Below, piece after piece: positions 1 through 8,928 of a stretch of DNA of 64,000 bases (position 1 is the stretch's first letter; each line of letters begins with the position of its first letter). A model generated the notes under the pieces. It was given only the letters and a program-made list of their open reading frames with translations. It was not told the DNA's origin and did not search any database. Origin of the DNA: Thalassomonas actiniarum (GTDB taxonomy: Bacteria > Pseudomonadota > Gammaproteobacteria > Enterobacterales > Alteromonadaceae); assembly GCF_000948975.2 (NCBI RefSeq), contig NZ_CP059735.1, positions 4,092,001-4,156,000 of the forward strand, written 5' to 3'. The position numbers were made by a program, and so were the translations under genes.

Positions 1-428
1 CTATACTTTTCCCCCTTGTGCTCGCCGCAAGGGTACCACTTGCAAGTACAATGCTTAGTTCATCCGGATCTTGGTGTCTGCCCTGCTATCACTTGGCATG
101 AAGAATATAAAAGGAAGGTGACTGCAGATATCCTTATCCTGCTCTTCTGCGATTGCCCGCTTATTGAAGCCTTAAGCGAGACAACCCCGGGTTAACGCCA
201 GAATCCTTTCCAAAACGTTTTACCGCCAATTAGTTTCAGATAACTGCTTGGATTTGAAAAGTTTAGTTGATGATTATTGCTGTGCAAATTAATCCCCGCA
301 CTTTTCATCGTCTTGTAAAACTAACACCCACCCGGTATTGCAAACTTTATTTATCTATGTGAGATAAGGCATTATCAAGCCAGCTTGCTATAACATATAC
401 TGGTACCCGCTTCTTTGAGATATTTATT
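1..428. other. Non-coding left edge
   Basis: I see no convincing gene here. A short inverted repeat (CCCTTG at 13-18, CAAGGG at 28-33) near the left edge could be the tail of a terminator for a gene outside the window, but it has no clear T-run. The last 100 bases are AT-rich and probably hold the promoter of the TetR gene. Confidence 0.4.
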
Positions 429-1025
429 ATGCTCAGCCAATGCCCGGATCCGCAAGAAATCATCGATAAAGCCATCGAACTGGCACAATTTAGCTCCTGG
501 GAAAATTTCAGCCTGCTTGAGCTTGCCTCCAGCCTGCACTGTGATCTTGGCCAGATAAAAAGCCACTTTCGCTCCAAAGATGATATCGCCGAGGCCTTAT
601 TTAACCGGGCGGACGACGCCATGTTAACGGCAGGCTCTACCGGGCATTTTCTATCCGGGGATGAAGGTTTAGTTGCTGCCATCATGTGTTGGTTTGAAAA
701 CCTGGCCCCCAATAAAAAACTGGTACGGGAAATACTTGCCTATAAATTAGAACCCGGGCATTTCCACTTGCAGGCCCACGGCATCACCCGTATCAGCCGG
801 ACGGTGCAATGGCTGCTGCATGTTTCGGGGCGCAGTTATACCGGGATCAACAGGGTTATTGATGAAGTTGCCGTCACTCAGGCCTACCTGGCTAGTTTTT
901 GCTTTTTCTTATTTGATAACAGTGAAAAGCATAAGGCAACACGGGCGTTACTTACCCGGTTGATAAGCAAGGTTTCCCGGGCAGAGTCCTTAATTACCCG
1001 GCTGTCCAGACCGGCAAGCCGCTAA
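429..1025 (+). CDS. TetR/AcrR-like transcriptional regulator
   Basis: A 198-aa protein whose first 60 residues read as a TetR-type helix-turn-helix: an initial helix, then LLELASSLHCDLGQIKSHFR, where the recognition helix is followed by the usual 'F.SKD.IAEALF' signature. The remaining 140 residues are helical and probably bind a ligand and dimerise; they match no subfamily that I recognise. The stop is 17 bp before the downstream YdjM-like membrane hydrolase, so the two are probably co-transcribed and the regulator may control that small operon. No palindromic operator is obvious upstream. The ribosome site is weak, so the start is only probable. Confidence 0.75.
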   Translation: MLSQCPDPQEIIDKAIELAQFSSWENFSLLELASSLHCDLGQIKSHFRSKDDIAEALFNRADDAMLTAGSTGHFLSGDEGLVAAIMCWFENLAPNKKLVREILAYKLEPGHFHLQAHGITRISRTVQWLLHVSGRSYTGINRVIDEVAVTQAYLASFCFFLFDNSEKHKATRALLTRLISKVSRAESLITRLSRPASR

Positions 1026-1042
1026 AAAAGCAATGAGTTCAT

Positions 1043-2134
1043 ATGGATACTTTAACCCATATGTTAATAGGCGCAGGTACCGCCCAGCTGATCCCGTCCG
1101 CTGTGGACAAGGAGGCGCAAACACCCGGCTGGCAGCAAAAGGCGATGCTCGGCGCCCTGGCCGCCATTCTCCCGGATATCGATTACCTGTTATTTCCCTT
1201 AGATCCGCTGGAATTCCTTGCCTACTGGCACCGGGCCCATAGCCATTCCATTTTTTTAGCCCCGTTATGGGCCTACCTGCTGACCTTAGCCTTGCAGCAA
1301 TATTTTAAGCGCAATAACATCTGGTCAGGGCAAGGGTTACTGCTCTTTTGGATAAGCCTGAGCGCCATTTTATCTCATATCATCAGCGACAGCCTGACGG
1401 TCTACGGCACCCGCTGGTTCTCGCCTTTACTGGACGTTAAGATCAGCTGGGATCTGCTTTTTGTCATCGATATCTATTTCACGGCGACTATTGTAGCTGC
1501 TCTGGTTTTGCTGATTCGCTGGCGCGATAAAACCTACCGGGCATATGTTTGTCTCATCCCTTTTGCTTACCTCGCCCTGGTGTTGATCATTAAATCTACT
1601 GTCTATCACCGCCTCCCCGTATCGGAGAATAATGCAACAAACAACCGCATAACTGTTCCCTCACAAGCAGGCATATTAGTGCCCCAACCCTTTTCCCCGC
1701 TTTACTGGCAGCTCATTAAGCCTGATGGCCCGGGCTTTAAGCAAGCTTACCTGAAATTAGCCGATGATATTATTGGCAATAAACTCAGTAAGTTATCAGG
1801 GTCAGGTTTAGACTACCTCAGCTATCAACTTCCCCGGGAAATAAGCTGGCGCCGTTACCCTATTATGCCCGATAACCCTGACTGGCAAGCCGACGCCGAA
1901 GCCGTCTGGCAAAATAAGGAATTCACCGCTTTTAGGGACTTTACCAGGTACCCGGTCTTTTATGCCTACAACAGCCGCTCGGAAAAAACCTGCGTCTGGT
2001 TTAGCGATCTGCGCTACCACTGGCCCGGTATGCTCCCTACTTTTCGCTTCGGCATGTGCAAAAAAACCGCAGGTACATGGCAGGTCCATCGCATGAAATA
2101 TTTTAGCCGTGATCAGCTGCAAAGGCTCCGTTAA
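1043..2134 (+). CDS. YdjM-like inner-membrane metal-dependent hydrolase
   Basis: A 363-aa multi-spanning membrane protein. The N-terminus MDTLTHMLIGAGTAQL, the LPDIDYL segment near residue 50 and the HRAHSHSI motif near residue 70 are the hallmarks of the YdjM/DUF457 family of predicted membrane-bound metal-dependent hydrolases. The His/Asp positions presumably bind metal. Several hydrophobic helices follow up to about residue 190, then a soluble domain of about 170 residues, expected to be extracytoplasmic, rich in Trp and Tyr. The family is linked to lipid or envelope metabolism, but the substrate is not known. It is the second gene of a probable two-gene unit with the TetR-like regulator. 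Confidence 0.8.
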   Translation: MDTLTHMLIGAGTAQLIPSAVDKEAQTPGWQQKAMLGALAAILPDIDYLLFPLDPLEFLAYWHRAHSHSIFLAPLWAYLLTLALQQYFKRNNIWSGQGLLLFWISLSAILSHIISDSLTVYGTRWFSPLLDVKISWDLLFVIDIYFTATIVAALVLLIRWRDKTYRAYVCLIPFAYLALVLIIKSTVYHRLPVSENNATNNRITVPSQAGILVPQPFSPLYWQLIKPDGPGFKQAYLKLADDIIGNKLSKLSGSGLDYLSYQLPREISWRRYPIMPDNPDWQADAEAVWQNKEFTAFRDFTRYPVFYAYNSRSEKTCVWFSDLRYHWPGMLPTFRFGMCKKTAGTWQVHRMKYFSRDQLQRLR

Positions 2135-2230
2135 CAGCATGAGGAAGTACCCGGCAGCTTTACCTGCCGGGGATAAAAATAGCAAAAAGCCAACCAAAAA
2201 CCATATATTTAACAAAATCGTTCACATTTG

Positions 2231-2258
2231 TTGACATTTTATTTCGCTCTGTTAGTCT
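2231..2258 (+). promoter_or_regulatory. Candidate promoter of the RiPP-like precursor gene
   Basis: A perfect TTGACA at 2231-2236 is followed after 16 bases by TAGTCT, a weak -10 match (2253-2258). It lies about 50 bases before the small peptide start, in an AT-rich gap. The -35 is good and the -10 poor, so this is tentative. Confidence 0.35.
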
Positions 2259-2308
2259 GAAAAAGCAGGATCACCTGCAGAAAAACTCATAAAAAGAAGA
2301 AGATAACA

Positions 2309-2467
2309 ATGAAACTAAAATTAAATAAAAAGAAACTAAAAAATCTTTCAAAAGACAATAAAACCATCCCTGCGGCCATGACTCCTCAAGTGGCAGGCGG
2401 CACCAGAAGCCCGGAGCTGGAAACCATTGTCGTTTGCGATCCCACAGAGGCTAAATTTATTCAATAA
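2309..2467 (+). CDS. RiPP-like precursor peptide (lanthipeptide-type leader)
   Basis: An ORF of 52 aa. It begins MKLKLNKKKLKNLS, continues as a charged leader (KDNKTIPAAMTPQ), then VAGG, then a short core of 21 residues with Thr, Ser and one Cys (TRSPELETIVVCDPTEAKFIQ minus its last residue-by-residue detail). A purine-rich AAGAAGAAG lies just upstream as ribosome site, and a strong terminator follows directly. The Lys-rich N-terminus, the 'L..LS' leader helix and the terminal GG-like motif resemble short precursors annotated as class I lanthipeptide-like in Pseudoalteromonas and relatives. This family match is from memory. No modification enzyme or peptidase-containing ABC transporter lies in the window, so it would be an orphan precursor. 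It could also be a small secreted peptide of another kind. Confidence 0.65.
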   Translation: MKLKLNKKKLKNLSKDNKTIPAAMTPQVAGGTRSPELETIVVCDPTEAKFIQ

Positions 2468-2481
2468 GCCTTCCTTTATCT

Positions 2482-2513
2482 ATTAGCTGGGTGCTTGCCC
2501 AGCTAATTTTATT
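2482..2513 (+). terminator. Rho-independent terminator
   Basis: A perfect 10-bp stem (2482-2491 with 2498-2507) with a 6-base loop, followed by TTTATTT. It lies 15 bases after the stop of the precursor peptide, which supports that small ORF as a discrete transcription unit. Confidence 0.85.
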
Positions 2514-2691
2514 TCCCTTGCTCCCTCCTTAGGTAATCAGCCGTAATCAACAAAACTTTCCACTGATTTACCTGCTGTTTAACGCCGGAAAATACCTTTA
2601 ATTGCCCTCAAGCCCATATCCGGGGAAAACTTTTATTTTGCCTGTTATTTTCTACACTTAACTCATTGCAGCAATGATAGAGGATAATACG

Positions 2692-4398
2692 GTGGCCATT
2701 AGCTATATAGAGAAGTTAAGTACCCGGTTATTTGCCCCTATGGTGGCGATTTTTACCTTAGTAATCATTGCCTTATTCTTTTATGTGCCTTATATTACCG
2801 AAGGCAACGCCGTGAAAGCCGCAGTGGAGTCAGCCGAAGGCACGGTCAGGCAATATAAAACCATTCGCGGTTATTACACCAAAAACGTGGTGAAAAAAGT
2901 ACTGGCGGGCTCGGATTTGAAACCCCACTTCTACCACAAAGACGATGCCAGTAAGATCCCGTTGCCAGCCACCTTTATCCACGATATCAGCAATGAGTTT
3001 TCCCAAAAAGGCATCCTGGCACTCAAACTCTATAGCCCTTATCCCTTTCCGCTGCGCAAAAGCCGCCAACTTGATGACTTTGGCCAAAAAGCCTGGAGTG
3101 CCTTAAATAACAACCCGAACCAGGTCTATGTCAGCCGGGATATCATTAATGACGAACCTTTTGTCCGCGTCGCCGTTGCCGATACCATGTCGCAGCAAGG
3201 CTGCGTCAACTGCCACAACAGCCACCCCGACAGCCCGAAAGTCGACTGGAAATTAAACGATGTCCGGGGCGTACTTGAGGTACAAGTACCGATCACCAGC
3301 CAGATAAAAGAAGCCAGCGCATTAAATTTCACTATCGGCGGCATGATTTTAACCGTGCTGGTCGTCACGGTAAGCCTGCTGTTCTTTATGTTCAGCCGCC
3401 TGATTTCAAACCGCCTGAGGAGTGTCAGCGCAGCATTAAAAGATATTGCCCAGGGCGATGGCGATTTAAGCCAGCGCCTGGATGAAAGCTCCAATGATGA
3501 AATAGGAGCCATTACCCGGGCCTTTAACCAGTTCGTCAGCCAGCTGGAAGGCTCACTCAAAGAAATAGGCTTCCAGGTTAAACAACTCAGCAGCAATACC
3601 CAGGCTATGGAAGCTATTTCGATAGAATCACAAAACTCCCTCAGCCAGCAACAGGCAGAAACGGATCAGGTAAGCACCGCCATCAACGAAATGACCGCGA
3701 CCTCCCAGGAGATGTCCAATCTTGCCAACAGTACTTCGGAGCAAATAGATACCACCACTGAACAATCCGAACAGGGCCGGAAAATGGTCAATGACAATAT
3801 GCAATCGGTGGCAGAGCTGGCCAAAACCATGAATGAAGCCAGCACCGTAGTCAACAGCCTGGAAAAAGACAGCCAGAATATCAGCGGCGTACTCGATGTT
3901 ATCCGCGGTATTGCCGAGCAAACCAACTTACTGGCACTTAATGCCGCCATAGAGGCAGCAAGGGCCGGAGAACAGGGCCGGGGTTTTGCCGTGGTGGCCG
4001 ATGAAGTACGTACCCTGGCCAGCCGTACTCAGGAGTCGACCGAGGAAATCAATAACATGATCGAGCAATTGCAGTCGGGGGCGAAAAATGCGGTAGAGAC
4101 CATCAAGCAAGGCAATATCAGTATCGAAACCAGTGAGCACATTGCCGGGGAAACCAATACTATGATAGATGCCATTGCCGATTCCATCACCAGTATTCAG
4201 GCCCTGAACCAGCAAGTGGCCAGCGCCGCCAACGAACAAACCTCGGTCAGTGAACATATCAATCAAAATGTGATGAATATCGCCGACAACACCAACGCCA
4301 ACCAGGGCAATAGCCAGCAGTTGTTGCTGATGTCGGAAGAAGTCAATGCCGCGGTTACAACCATTAATGAACAGTTGCAAAGGTTTACTTCTTTCTAG
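2692..4398 (+). CDS. Methyl-accepting chemotaxis protein with DUF3365 heme-type sensor
   Basis: A transducer of about 568 aa. After an N-terminal membrane helix comes a periplasmic domain (about residues 45-205) with the CVNCH heme-binding motif at about 171-175, typical of DUF3365/Tll0287-like sensors. A second helix (about 215-238), a HAMP segment and a long coiled-coil signalling domain follow, with the conserved hairpin tip around '[19 protein letters not shown]'. It likely reports redox or gas state to the flagellar CheA/CheW complex. I chose GTG at 2692 because AGAGGA lies 7 bases upstream; an in-frame ATG at 2674 has no ribosome site. No C-terminal pentapeptide for CheR/CheB docking is seen (ends QRFTSF). 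It stands alone as a transcription unit. Confidence 0.92.
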   Translation: MAISYIEKLSTRLFAPMVAIFTLVIIALFFYVPYITEGNAVKAAVESAEGTVRQYKTIRGYYTKNVVKKVLAGSDLKPHFYHKDDASKIPLPATFIHDISNEFSQKGILALKLYSPYPFPLRKSRQLDDFGQKAWSALNNNPNQVYVSRDIINDEPFVRVAVADTMSQQGCVNCHNSHPDSPKVDWKLNDVRGVLEVQVPITSQIKEASALNFTIGGMILTVLVVTVSLLFFMFSRLISNRLRSVSAALKDIAQGDGDLSQRLDESSNDEIGAITRAFNQFVSQLEGSLKEIGFQVKQLSSNTQAMEAISIESQNSLSQQQAETDQVSTAINEMTATSQEMSNLANSTSEQIDTTTEQSEQGRKMVNDNMQSVAELAKTMNEASTVVNSLEKDSQNISGVLDVIRGIAEQTNLLALNAAIEAARAGEQGRGFAVVADEVRTLASRTQESTEEINNMIEQLQSGAKNAVETIKQGNISIETSEHIAGETNTMIDAIADSITSIQALNQQVASAANEQTSVSEHINQNVMNIADNTNANQGNSQQLLLMSEEVNAAVTTINEQLQRFTSF

Positions 4399-4409
4399 AA
4401 GTTTATTTT

Positions 4410-4440
4410 GGCAACAGGAGCAATAAAACCTCCTGTTGCC
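4410..4440. repeat. Perfect 11-bp inverted repeat after the chemoreceptor
   Basis: GGCAACAGGAG (4410-4420) pairs perfectly with CTCCTGTTGCC (4430-4440) around a 9-base loop. It sits 11 bases past the stop codon but lacks a T-run on either strand, so it may protect the mRNA 3' end or act as a Rho-dependent or weak terminator. Confidence 0.5.
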
Positions 4441-4628
4441 ATGATGTTCGCCTTAGGTCATGTCACTTCATTCTCAGTAAATAAGGGCAATTTGTTACTA
4501 AAACCCGGCGAATGTTGCCGATCACATACTTTGTAACACTCCTTTTAACAAAAAGAACTTTGCCGGCGAAATAATTTTTCTCCCTGTCCGCTCCCCTTAT
4601 CCATAGCCAAACAATAACGAAAAACACT

Positions 4629-5483
4629 ATGCCGGCATTGCTCAAAAAGACCTTATCCACGACAAGTTTTATCAAAGCCTTTACCTTCACTTTTCCCCTG
4701 CTATTGCTCAGCGCCTGCAACAATCAGTCAAACAGCCCGATGAGCACAGATAAAACCACTACGCCAATTATCTCGGCCATCAACCACGACCAGCGCCCGG
4801 CCAAAGATAAACTCAGGGATGAACGCAGAAAACCCGCAGAAATCTTATCCCTGTTTGAAGTTCAACCGGGCATGACAGTGCTGGAAATCCTCGCCGGTGG
4901 CGGCTATTACACTGAGCTTTTATCCCGGATAGTGGGCCCGGGCGGACAGGTGTATATGCAAAACACCGAGAAGTATTACCAATTCCAAACAGATTTAGCG
5001 GTAAAACAGCGCCTGGAAAACAACCGCCTAAACAATGTGATCCGTTGGGACAAAGAGCTACATGCTTTAGACCTGCCCCCGGAGCAACTGGATGCGGCAT
5101 TTTTAATGCTGGTTTTTCACGACTTTTTCTGGATGACTCCTTCGGTGAAGCAGGTAATCGACACCTTATACAGCAACATTAAACCCGGCGGTGTCGTTGG
5201 CTTGATAGATCATGCCGCCGTTGCCGGCAGTGGTGACAGGGATGCCGTCGACCTTAAAGGCAAGCACCGTATTGACGAGCAACTGGTGATCGAGATGTTT
5301 ACCCGGGCAGGTTTTGTGTTAACCGCCGCCAGTGATGTACTGCGTAATAAAGAAGATAACAGAGATGCCGCCTTTTTCGAGGCCAGCATGCAAAACAAGG
5401 CCACCGACCGCTTTGTACTGAAATTTATCAAACCTATGGACAGTAAAAGCAATACCGCCATGGTCAGCAACAAGCAACCATAA
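4629..5483 (+). CDS. Exported SAM-dependent methyltransferase (COG4798-like lipoprotein)
   Basis: A 284-aa protein with a lipoprotein signal: hydrophobic stretch then LLLSAC with Cys at residue 30. The mature part starts with 'R.A.DKLRDE.RKPAEIL' and contains SAM motif I (VLEILAGGGYYTELL, about residues 84-98), a Rossmann-like core and 'IKPGGVVGLIDH' near residue 190, as in COG4798 predicted methyltransferases. A lipidated methyltransferase outside the cytoplasm is odd because SAM is cytoplasmic. It is the first gene of a three-gene unit with a MATE transporter (50 bp gap) and a paralogue. The substrate is unknown. Confidence 0.8.
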   Translation: MPALLKKTLSTTSFIKAFTFTFPLLLLSACNNQSNSPMSTDKTTTPIISAINHDQRPAKDKLRDERRKPAEILSLFEVQPGMTVLEILAGGGYYTELLSRIVGPGGQVYMQNTEKYYQFQTDLAVKQRLENNRLNNVIRWDKELHALDLPPEQLDAAFLMLVFHDFFWMTPSVKQVIDTLYSNIKPGGVVGLIDHAAVAGSGDRDAVDLKGKHRIDEQLVIEMFTRAGFVLTAASDVLRNKEDNRDAAFFEASMQNKATDRFVLKFIKPMDSKSNTAMVSNKQP

Positions 5484-5533
5484 AACAGCCTGAAATACTT
5501 AAAATAAGCAAATAACAGACGACCTATTACTTT

Positions 5534-7021
5534 ATGGAAAAATGTAAACAACACTGGATGCTCAATACCGGGGTAAAGCAGCTGATACTGGCCATGACCT
5601 TGCCCCTGCTGCCGGCAATATTTTTACTGGTGAGTTTCGATTTATTGGAAACCTGCCTGGTGTCTAAATCAGGCACCCAGGCACTGGCGGCATTGGCCTT
5701 TAGCGCTCCACTCACCATAACCCTGGCCGCCGTGGCTATTGCCGCCAGCATCACCACCAATAACTGGATATGCAAAACCGTCAGTAGCGATAAAAGCGCG
5801 CTCAAGCACAATATCCTGGCGGCGCTGCTCGTAAACTCGGCGCTTGTACTCTTGCTCAGTGCTGTTTTTTACCTGCTCACCCCCTGGATATTTCAGCTGC
5901 TGGGAGTCGATTACGCAGCAATTCCCGCCTCTTTTCACCAGGGAGCCAAACCAGACCTTGCCCCCTGGGTTAATGAATACGCCCGGCTGCGTTTTATCGG
6001 CTGGGTCTTTCTCGCCGTTATCTGGCAAGTCAACGGTATCTTTCGCAGCCTGGGTTATGTTCATCAGGCCAGCGGGCTGTTAAGCGGCTGGATGTTGAGC
6101 AAAATGCTGATGGCCGCGGCCGTGTTTTATGATCTTATCCCGGTGAATTTAGCCGTAAGCACAGGGCAAGAGAATCCTTTGCTGGCAGTGGCCCAGTTGC
6201 ATTTGCTCAGCGACGCTCTGTTTGCCTTGATATCTGTTTTCATCCTGATGCGCAGGTTTAGCATAACCTGTTATGATGTAAAGGCAATCGCCTGGTTGCA
6301 CACAGTTAAACAACTTGGTGCCATCGGATTCGGCGCCTTATTTCAGCAAGGGTTAACCCCGCTCAGTATCGGCCTGTTAACCTTAATTATCGCAGGTCTT
6401 GGCGCCGATAAAGTGGCTGCTTTTGGCATAGTGATCCGCATAGAAGCCCTGGCTCTTTTGATCCCCGTGGCCTTTACCGCCTCCCTGCCGGGCCTGATTG
6501 CCACGAACTGGTGGGCGGGAGAAATAAAACGGGTCAAGGCCTTGATCAGCAATAGTTTTATTATGCTGATCCTGACCCAGTTAATTGTTGCTTTGACCTT
6601 ATTTTTTGGACAAGACAATATCAGTGGCTGGCTCAGCCAGGATATCGCCGTACAAGAGGGCATCAGCTTTTACCTTACCTGGGTACCGCTGAGTTTTATC
6701 GGCAGCGCCTGTGTGATGGTAGCCATGTCCTGCTTTAATGCCATGGGTTGTAAATCCACCGCCGCCATCTTAGGTTTTAATGCCAAGATATTAATCTTGC
6801 TGCCACTGGCCCTGCTTGGCAGCCTGCTGTTTGATTTTCACGGCCTGTTTATCGGCATCAGTATCGCCAATTTTTTAATGGTGTTCATCGCCTGGCTGGC
6901 CATGATTAATTTTATCGACAAACACCAACCGTCAGACTTTTACGGCGATCAGAGCACCAACAACAACGACATTTACCCGCAAACAAACTTTAATCCCCCA
7001 ACGATAAAACCGGAGAGTTAA
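5534..7021 (+). CDS. MATE-family efflux transporter
   Basis: A 495-aa integral membrane protein with about 12 hydrophobic helices in two repeated halves, as in MATE/NorM cation- or proton-coupled exporters. The N-terminus (LILAMTLPLLPAIFLLVSFD) and the second-half start (LGAIGFGALFQQGLTPLSIG) are the expected equivalent helices. The C-terminus is a polar tail of about 40 residues rich in Asn. It is placed between two exported methyltransferase paralogues, 50 bp after one and only 4 bp before the other, so all three are almost surely co-transcribed. It probably exports a small organic compound linked to those enzymes; what it moves cannot be read from sequence. Confidence 0.88.
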   Translation: MEKCKQHWMLNTGVKQLILAMTLPLLPAIFLLVSFDLLETCLVSKSGTQALAALAFSAPLTITLAAVAIAASITTNNWICKTVSSDKSALKHNILAALLVNSALVLLLSAVFYLLTPWIFQLLGVDYAAIPASFHQGAKPDLAPWVNEYARLRFIGWVFLAVIWQVNGIFRSLGYVHQASGLLSGWMLSKMLMAAAVFYDLIPVNLAVSTGQENPLLAVAQLHLLSDALFALISVFILMRRFSITCYDVKAIAWLHTVKQLGAIGFGALFQQGLTPLSIGLLTLIIAGLGADKVAAFGIVIRIEALALLIPVAFTASLPGLIATNWWAGEIKRVKALISNSFIMLILTQLIVALTLFFGQDNISGWLSQDIAVQEGISFYLTWVPLSFIGSACVMVAMSCFNAMGCKSTAAILGFNAKILILLPLALLGSLLFDFHGLFIGISIANFLMVFIAWLAMINFIDKHQPSDFYGDQSTNNNDIYPQTNFNPPTIKPES

Positions 7022-7025
7022 GTCC

Positions 7026-7805
7026 ATGAAACTAAAAAACATAGCTTTATTTCTTGCCAGTGCATCAATATTATCGGCCACCACGATTTATGCCCATACT
7101 CAACATGGACATTCCCTTGCAGACAAAAACTATGAAGCGAATTTTGCCAAGGCCCTGCAGCAGGAGTCGCGCCCCGAAGCCGACAGAAAACGTGATGCCG
7201 GACGTAAACCGCAAAAGGTCATGCAATTTGCCGGCATCAAGCCGGGCATGAAGGTACTGGACATGGTTGCCTCCGGCGGTTATTACACCGAAGTACTTTC
7301 ACACCGGGTAGGGCCAACCGGACAAGTACTGGCGCATAACAATAACTTTATCCTCACCGTGCTCGATGGCCGTTTTAATAAAGAAATCACTAAGCGCCTG
7401 CATAATAACCGGCTGAAAAATGTCACCCGCTTTGAACATGAATTTGGTGACTTTAATTTAAACAATGAAATCGATGCCGCGACTATGATGCTTAACTATC
7501 ACGACCTCTACGGCCAGGAAGCATCAAAACGAAAAGCGGTACTGGCAGAGTTAAAGCAGGCGTTAAAACCCGGCGGTATCTTTGTGGTGATCGATATGGA
7601 AGCTAATCCGGGCGAGCATAACCCGAAATTGCACCGCATCCAAAGCAGCATAGTCAAAAAAGAAATATTGGCGGCAGGCTTTGAACTGGAAAAAGAAGGT
7701 AACTTCTTGCGTAATCCGGATGACGACCACACCAAAATGGTGTTTGACCCCAGCATCCGCGGTAAAACCGACCGTTTTGTATTTGTATTCAAGAAACCGG
7801 CATAA
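7026..7805 (+). CDS. Exported SAM-dependent methyltransferase (COG4798-like)
   Basis: A 259-aa paralogue of the methyltransferase upstream of the MATE gene. It has a classical signal peptide (MKLKNIALFLASASILSATT, cleavage near AHA/THG), a short His-rich mature start (HTQHGHS), then 'SRPEADRKRDAGRKPQKVM' and SAM motif I (VLDMVASGGYYTEVL, about residues 77-91). 'LKPGGIFVVIDM' near residue 185 closes the Rossmann core. Unlike its sister it lacks a lipobox Cys and should be soluble in the periplasm. It starts 4 bp after the MATE stop. Tandem duplication around a transporter suggests a shared pathway; the substrate is unknown. Confidence 0.8.
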   Translation: MKLKNIALFLASASILSATTIYAHTQHGHSLADKNYEANFAKALQQESRPEADRKRDAGRKPQKVMQFAGIKPGMKVLDMVASGGYYTEVLSHRVGPTGQVLAHNNNFILTVLDGRFNKEITKRLHNNRLKNVTRFEHEFGDFNLNNEIDAATMMLNYHDLYGQEASKRKAVLAELKQALKPGGIFVVIDMEANPGEHNPKLHRIQSSIVKKEILAAGFELEKEGNFLRNPDDDHTKMVFDPSIRGKTDRFVFVFKKPA

Positions 7806-7817
7806 CCTCTATTATAA

Positions 7818-7839
7818 AAGCGGCTTTAAACAGCCGCTT
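7818..7839. terminator. Bidirectional terminator hairpin
   Basis: AAGCGGCT (7818-7825) and AGCCGCTT (7832-7839) form an 8-bp stem with a 6-base loop between two convergent genes. Read on the minus strand it is followed by TTTTATAAT, so it best serves the threonine dehydratase gene. Confidence 0.7.
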
Positions 7840-7850
7840 AGCTCTCTTGC

Positions 7851-8819
7851 TTACATGTTAAGGCAAAAAGGGCTGGCATATTTCACCATGCGGGCAAAAT
7901 CGATATTACCGCCGGTTAATATCAGGCCAACTTTTTTGCCTTTCATTTGCGGTTTTTCTTTGATTAGCGCCGCCAGCGGTGTCGCCGCCGCAGGCTCTGC
8001 CAGGTTGTGGGTTTTCTGATAATACTGGTACATGGCCGAAGCAATTTCATCATCGCTGACTTTGACGATGCGCTCTGCCCCCGCCTTGATGATATCAAAT
8101 GCTGCTTGTATCGGTGAACGGGTGGCAACACCGTCGGCAATCGTATTCACGCCGTCTGTGGGGATCACCCTGCCCGCCGCAAAAGATAGCGCAAAAGTAG
8201 GCGCACCTTCAGAGACCACACCGACAATTTTTGTCTTCAAACCGAGTAAATCCCGGGTTTTGATCAAACCGCAAATCCCCGAGCCCATACCAACAGGCAC
8301 ATAAACCGTGTCTAAGTCCTGCACAGCAGAGAAAAATTCCAATGCATAACTGGCTACGCCCAAAACCAGTTCCCGCTCAAAGGGAGCTATTGCCTGGTAG
8401 CCGTATTCACGTTGTAATTGCAGGCTGTGCTGCCTGGCAGCTTCAAAGTCCTGGCCGAAAATAACCAGGTTAGCGCCAAATCCCTTAATGGCGCGGTTTT
8501 GATCCTCATTATTGCCTTCGGGTACCACTATGGTCACCGGCATAGCAACCTTTTGTCCGGCATAAGCCAGGCTCTGCCCGTGGTTACCCACCGTTGCCGA
8601 AATTATGCCCTGCGGCTTTTGTGCCTGGCTGTTAAGGTGATTTAACAAGGCAATACCGCCACGTACTTTAAAAGCTGTGGTCGGGGTATGGTTTTCATGC
8701 TTTACCCAGACATCACACCCTGTCTCCTGGCACAGTTGCGGCCAGTTATATTGCGGCGTAGGTAAAATATGCTGATGGACAAGTTCGGTGGATTGTTCAA
8801 GTTCTTTGAGGCTAAACAT
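7851..8819 (-). CDS. PLP-dependent threonine/serine dehydratase
   Basis: A 322-aa fold-type II PLP enzyme. The cofactor lysine is K51 in TTAFKVRGG, the 'SATVGNHGQSLA' Asn loop is near residue 93, and the glycine-rich phosphate loop reads VGMGSGICG near 177. LTGGNIDF at the C-terminus is the usual dehydratase ending. It deaminates threonine and/or serine to 2-oxo acids; without the ACT regulatory domain it resembles catabolic TdcB-type or broad threo-hydroxyamino-acid dehydratases. It is divergent from a MocR regulator, which likely controls it through direct repeats in the 110-bp gap. The exact substrate is not resolved. Confidence 0.87.
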   Translation of the reverse strand: MFSLKELEQSTELVHQHILPTPQYNWPQLCQETGCDVWVKHENHTPTTAFKVRGGIALLNHLNSQAQKPQGIISATVGNHGQSLAYAGQKVAMPVTIVVPEGNNEDQNRAIKGFGANLVIFGQDFEAARQHSLQLQREYGYQAIAPFERELVLGVASYALEFFSAVQDLDTVYVPVGMGSGICGLIKTRDLLGLKTKIVGVVSEGAPTFALSFAAGRVIPTDGVNTIADGVATRSPIQAAFDIIKAGAERIVKVSDDEIASAMYQYYQKTHNLAEPAAATPLAALIKEKPQMKGKKVGLILTGGNIDFARMVKYASPFCLNM

Positions 8820-8886
8820 AATAGCAAACGGCCTTTTAGTTGTGTGAAATACGCTAAATCAGTTGACTTTGATGTTAGCTTGCGAA

Positions 8887-8917
8887 ATTGTATGGCTCAA
8901 TAATTATATTGTATGGC
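8887..8917. promoter_or_regulatory. Paired direct repeat, probable MocR operator
   Basis: ATTGTATGGC occurs at 8887-8896 and again at 8908-8917, exactly 21 bp apart, two turns of the helix. The repeats lie between the divergent dehydratase and MocR genes. MocR proteins such as PdxR and TauR are known to bind direct repeats, so this is a strong operator candidate, probably autoregulatory as well. Confidence 0.65.
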
Positions 8918-8928
8918 AGACAATAAAA

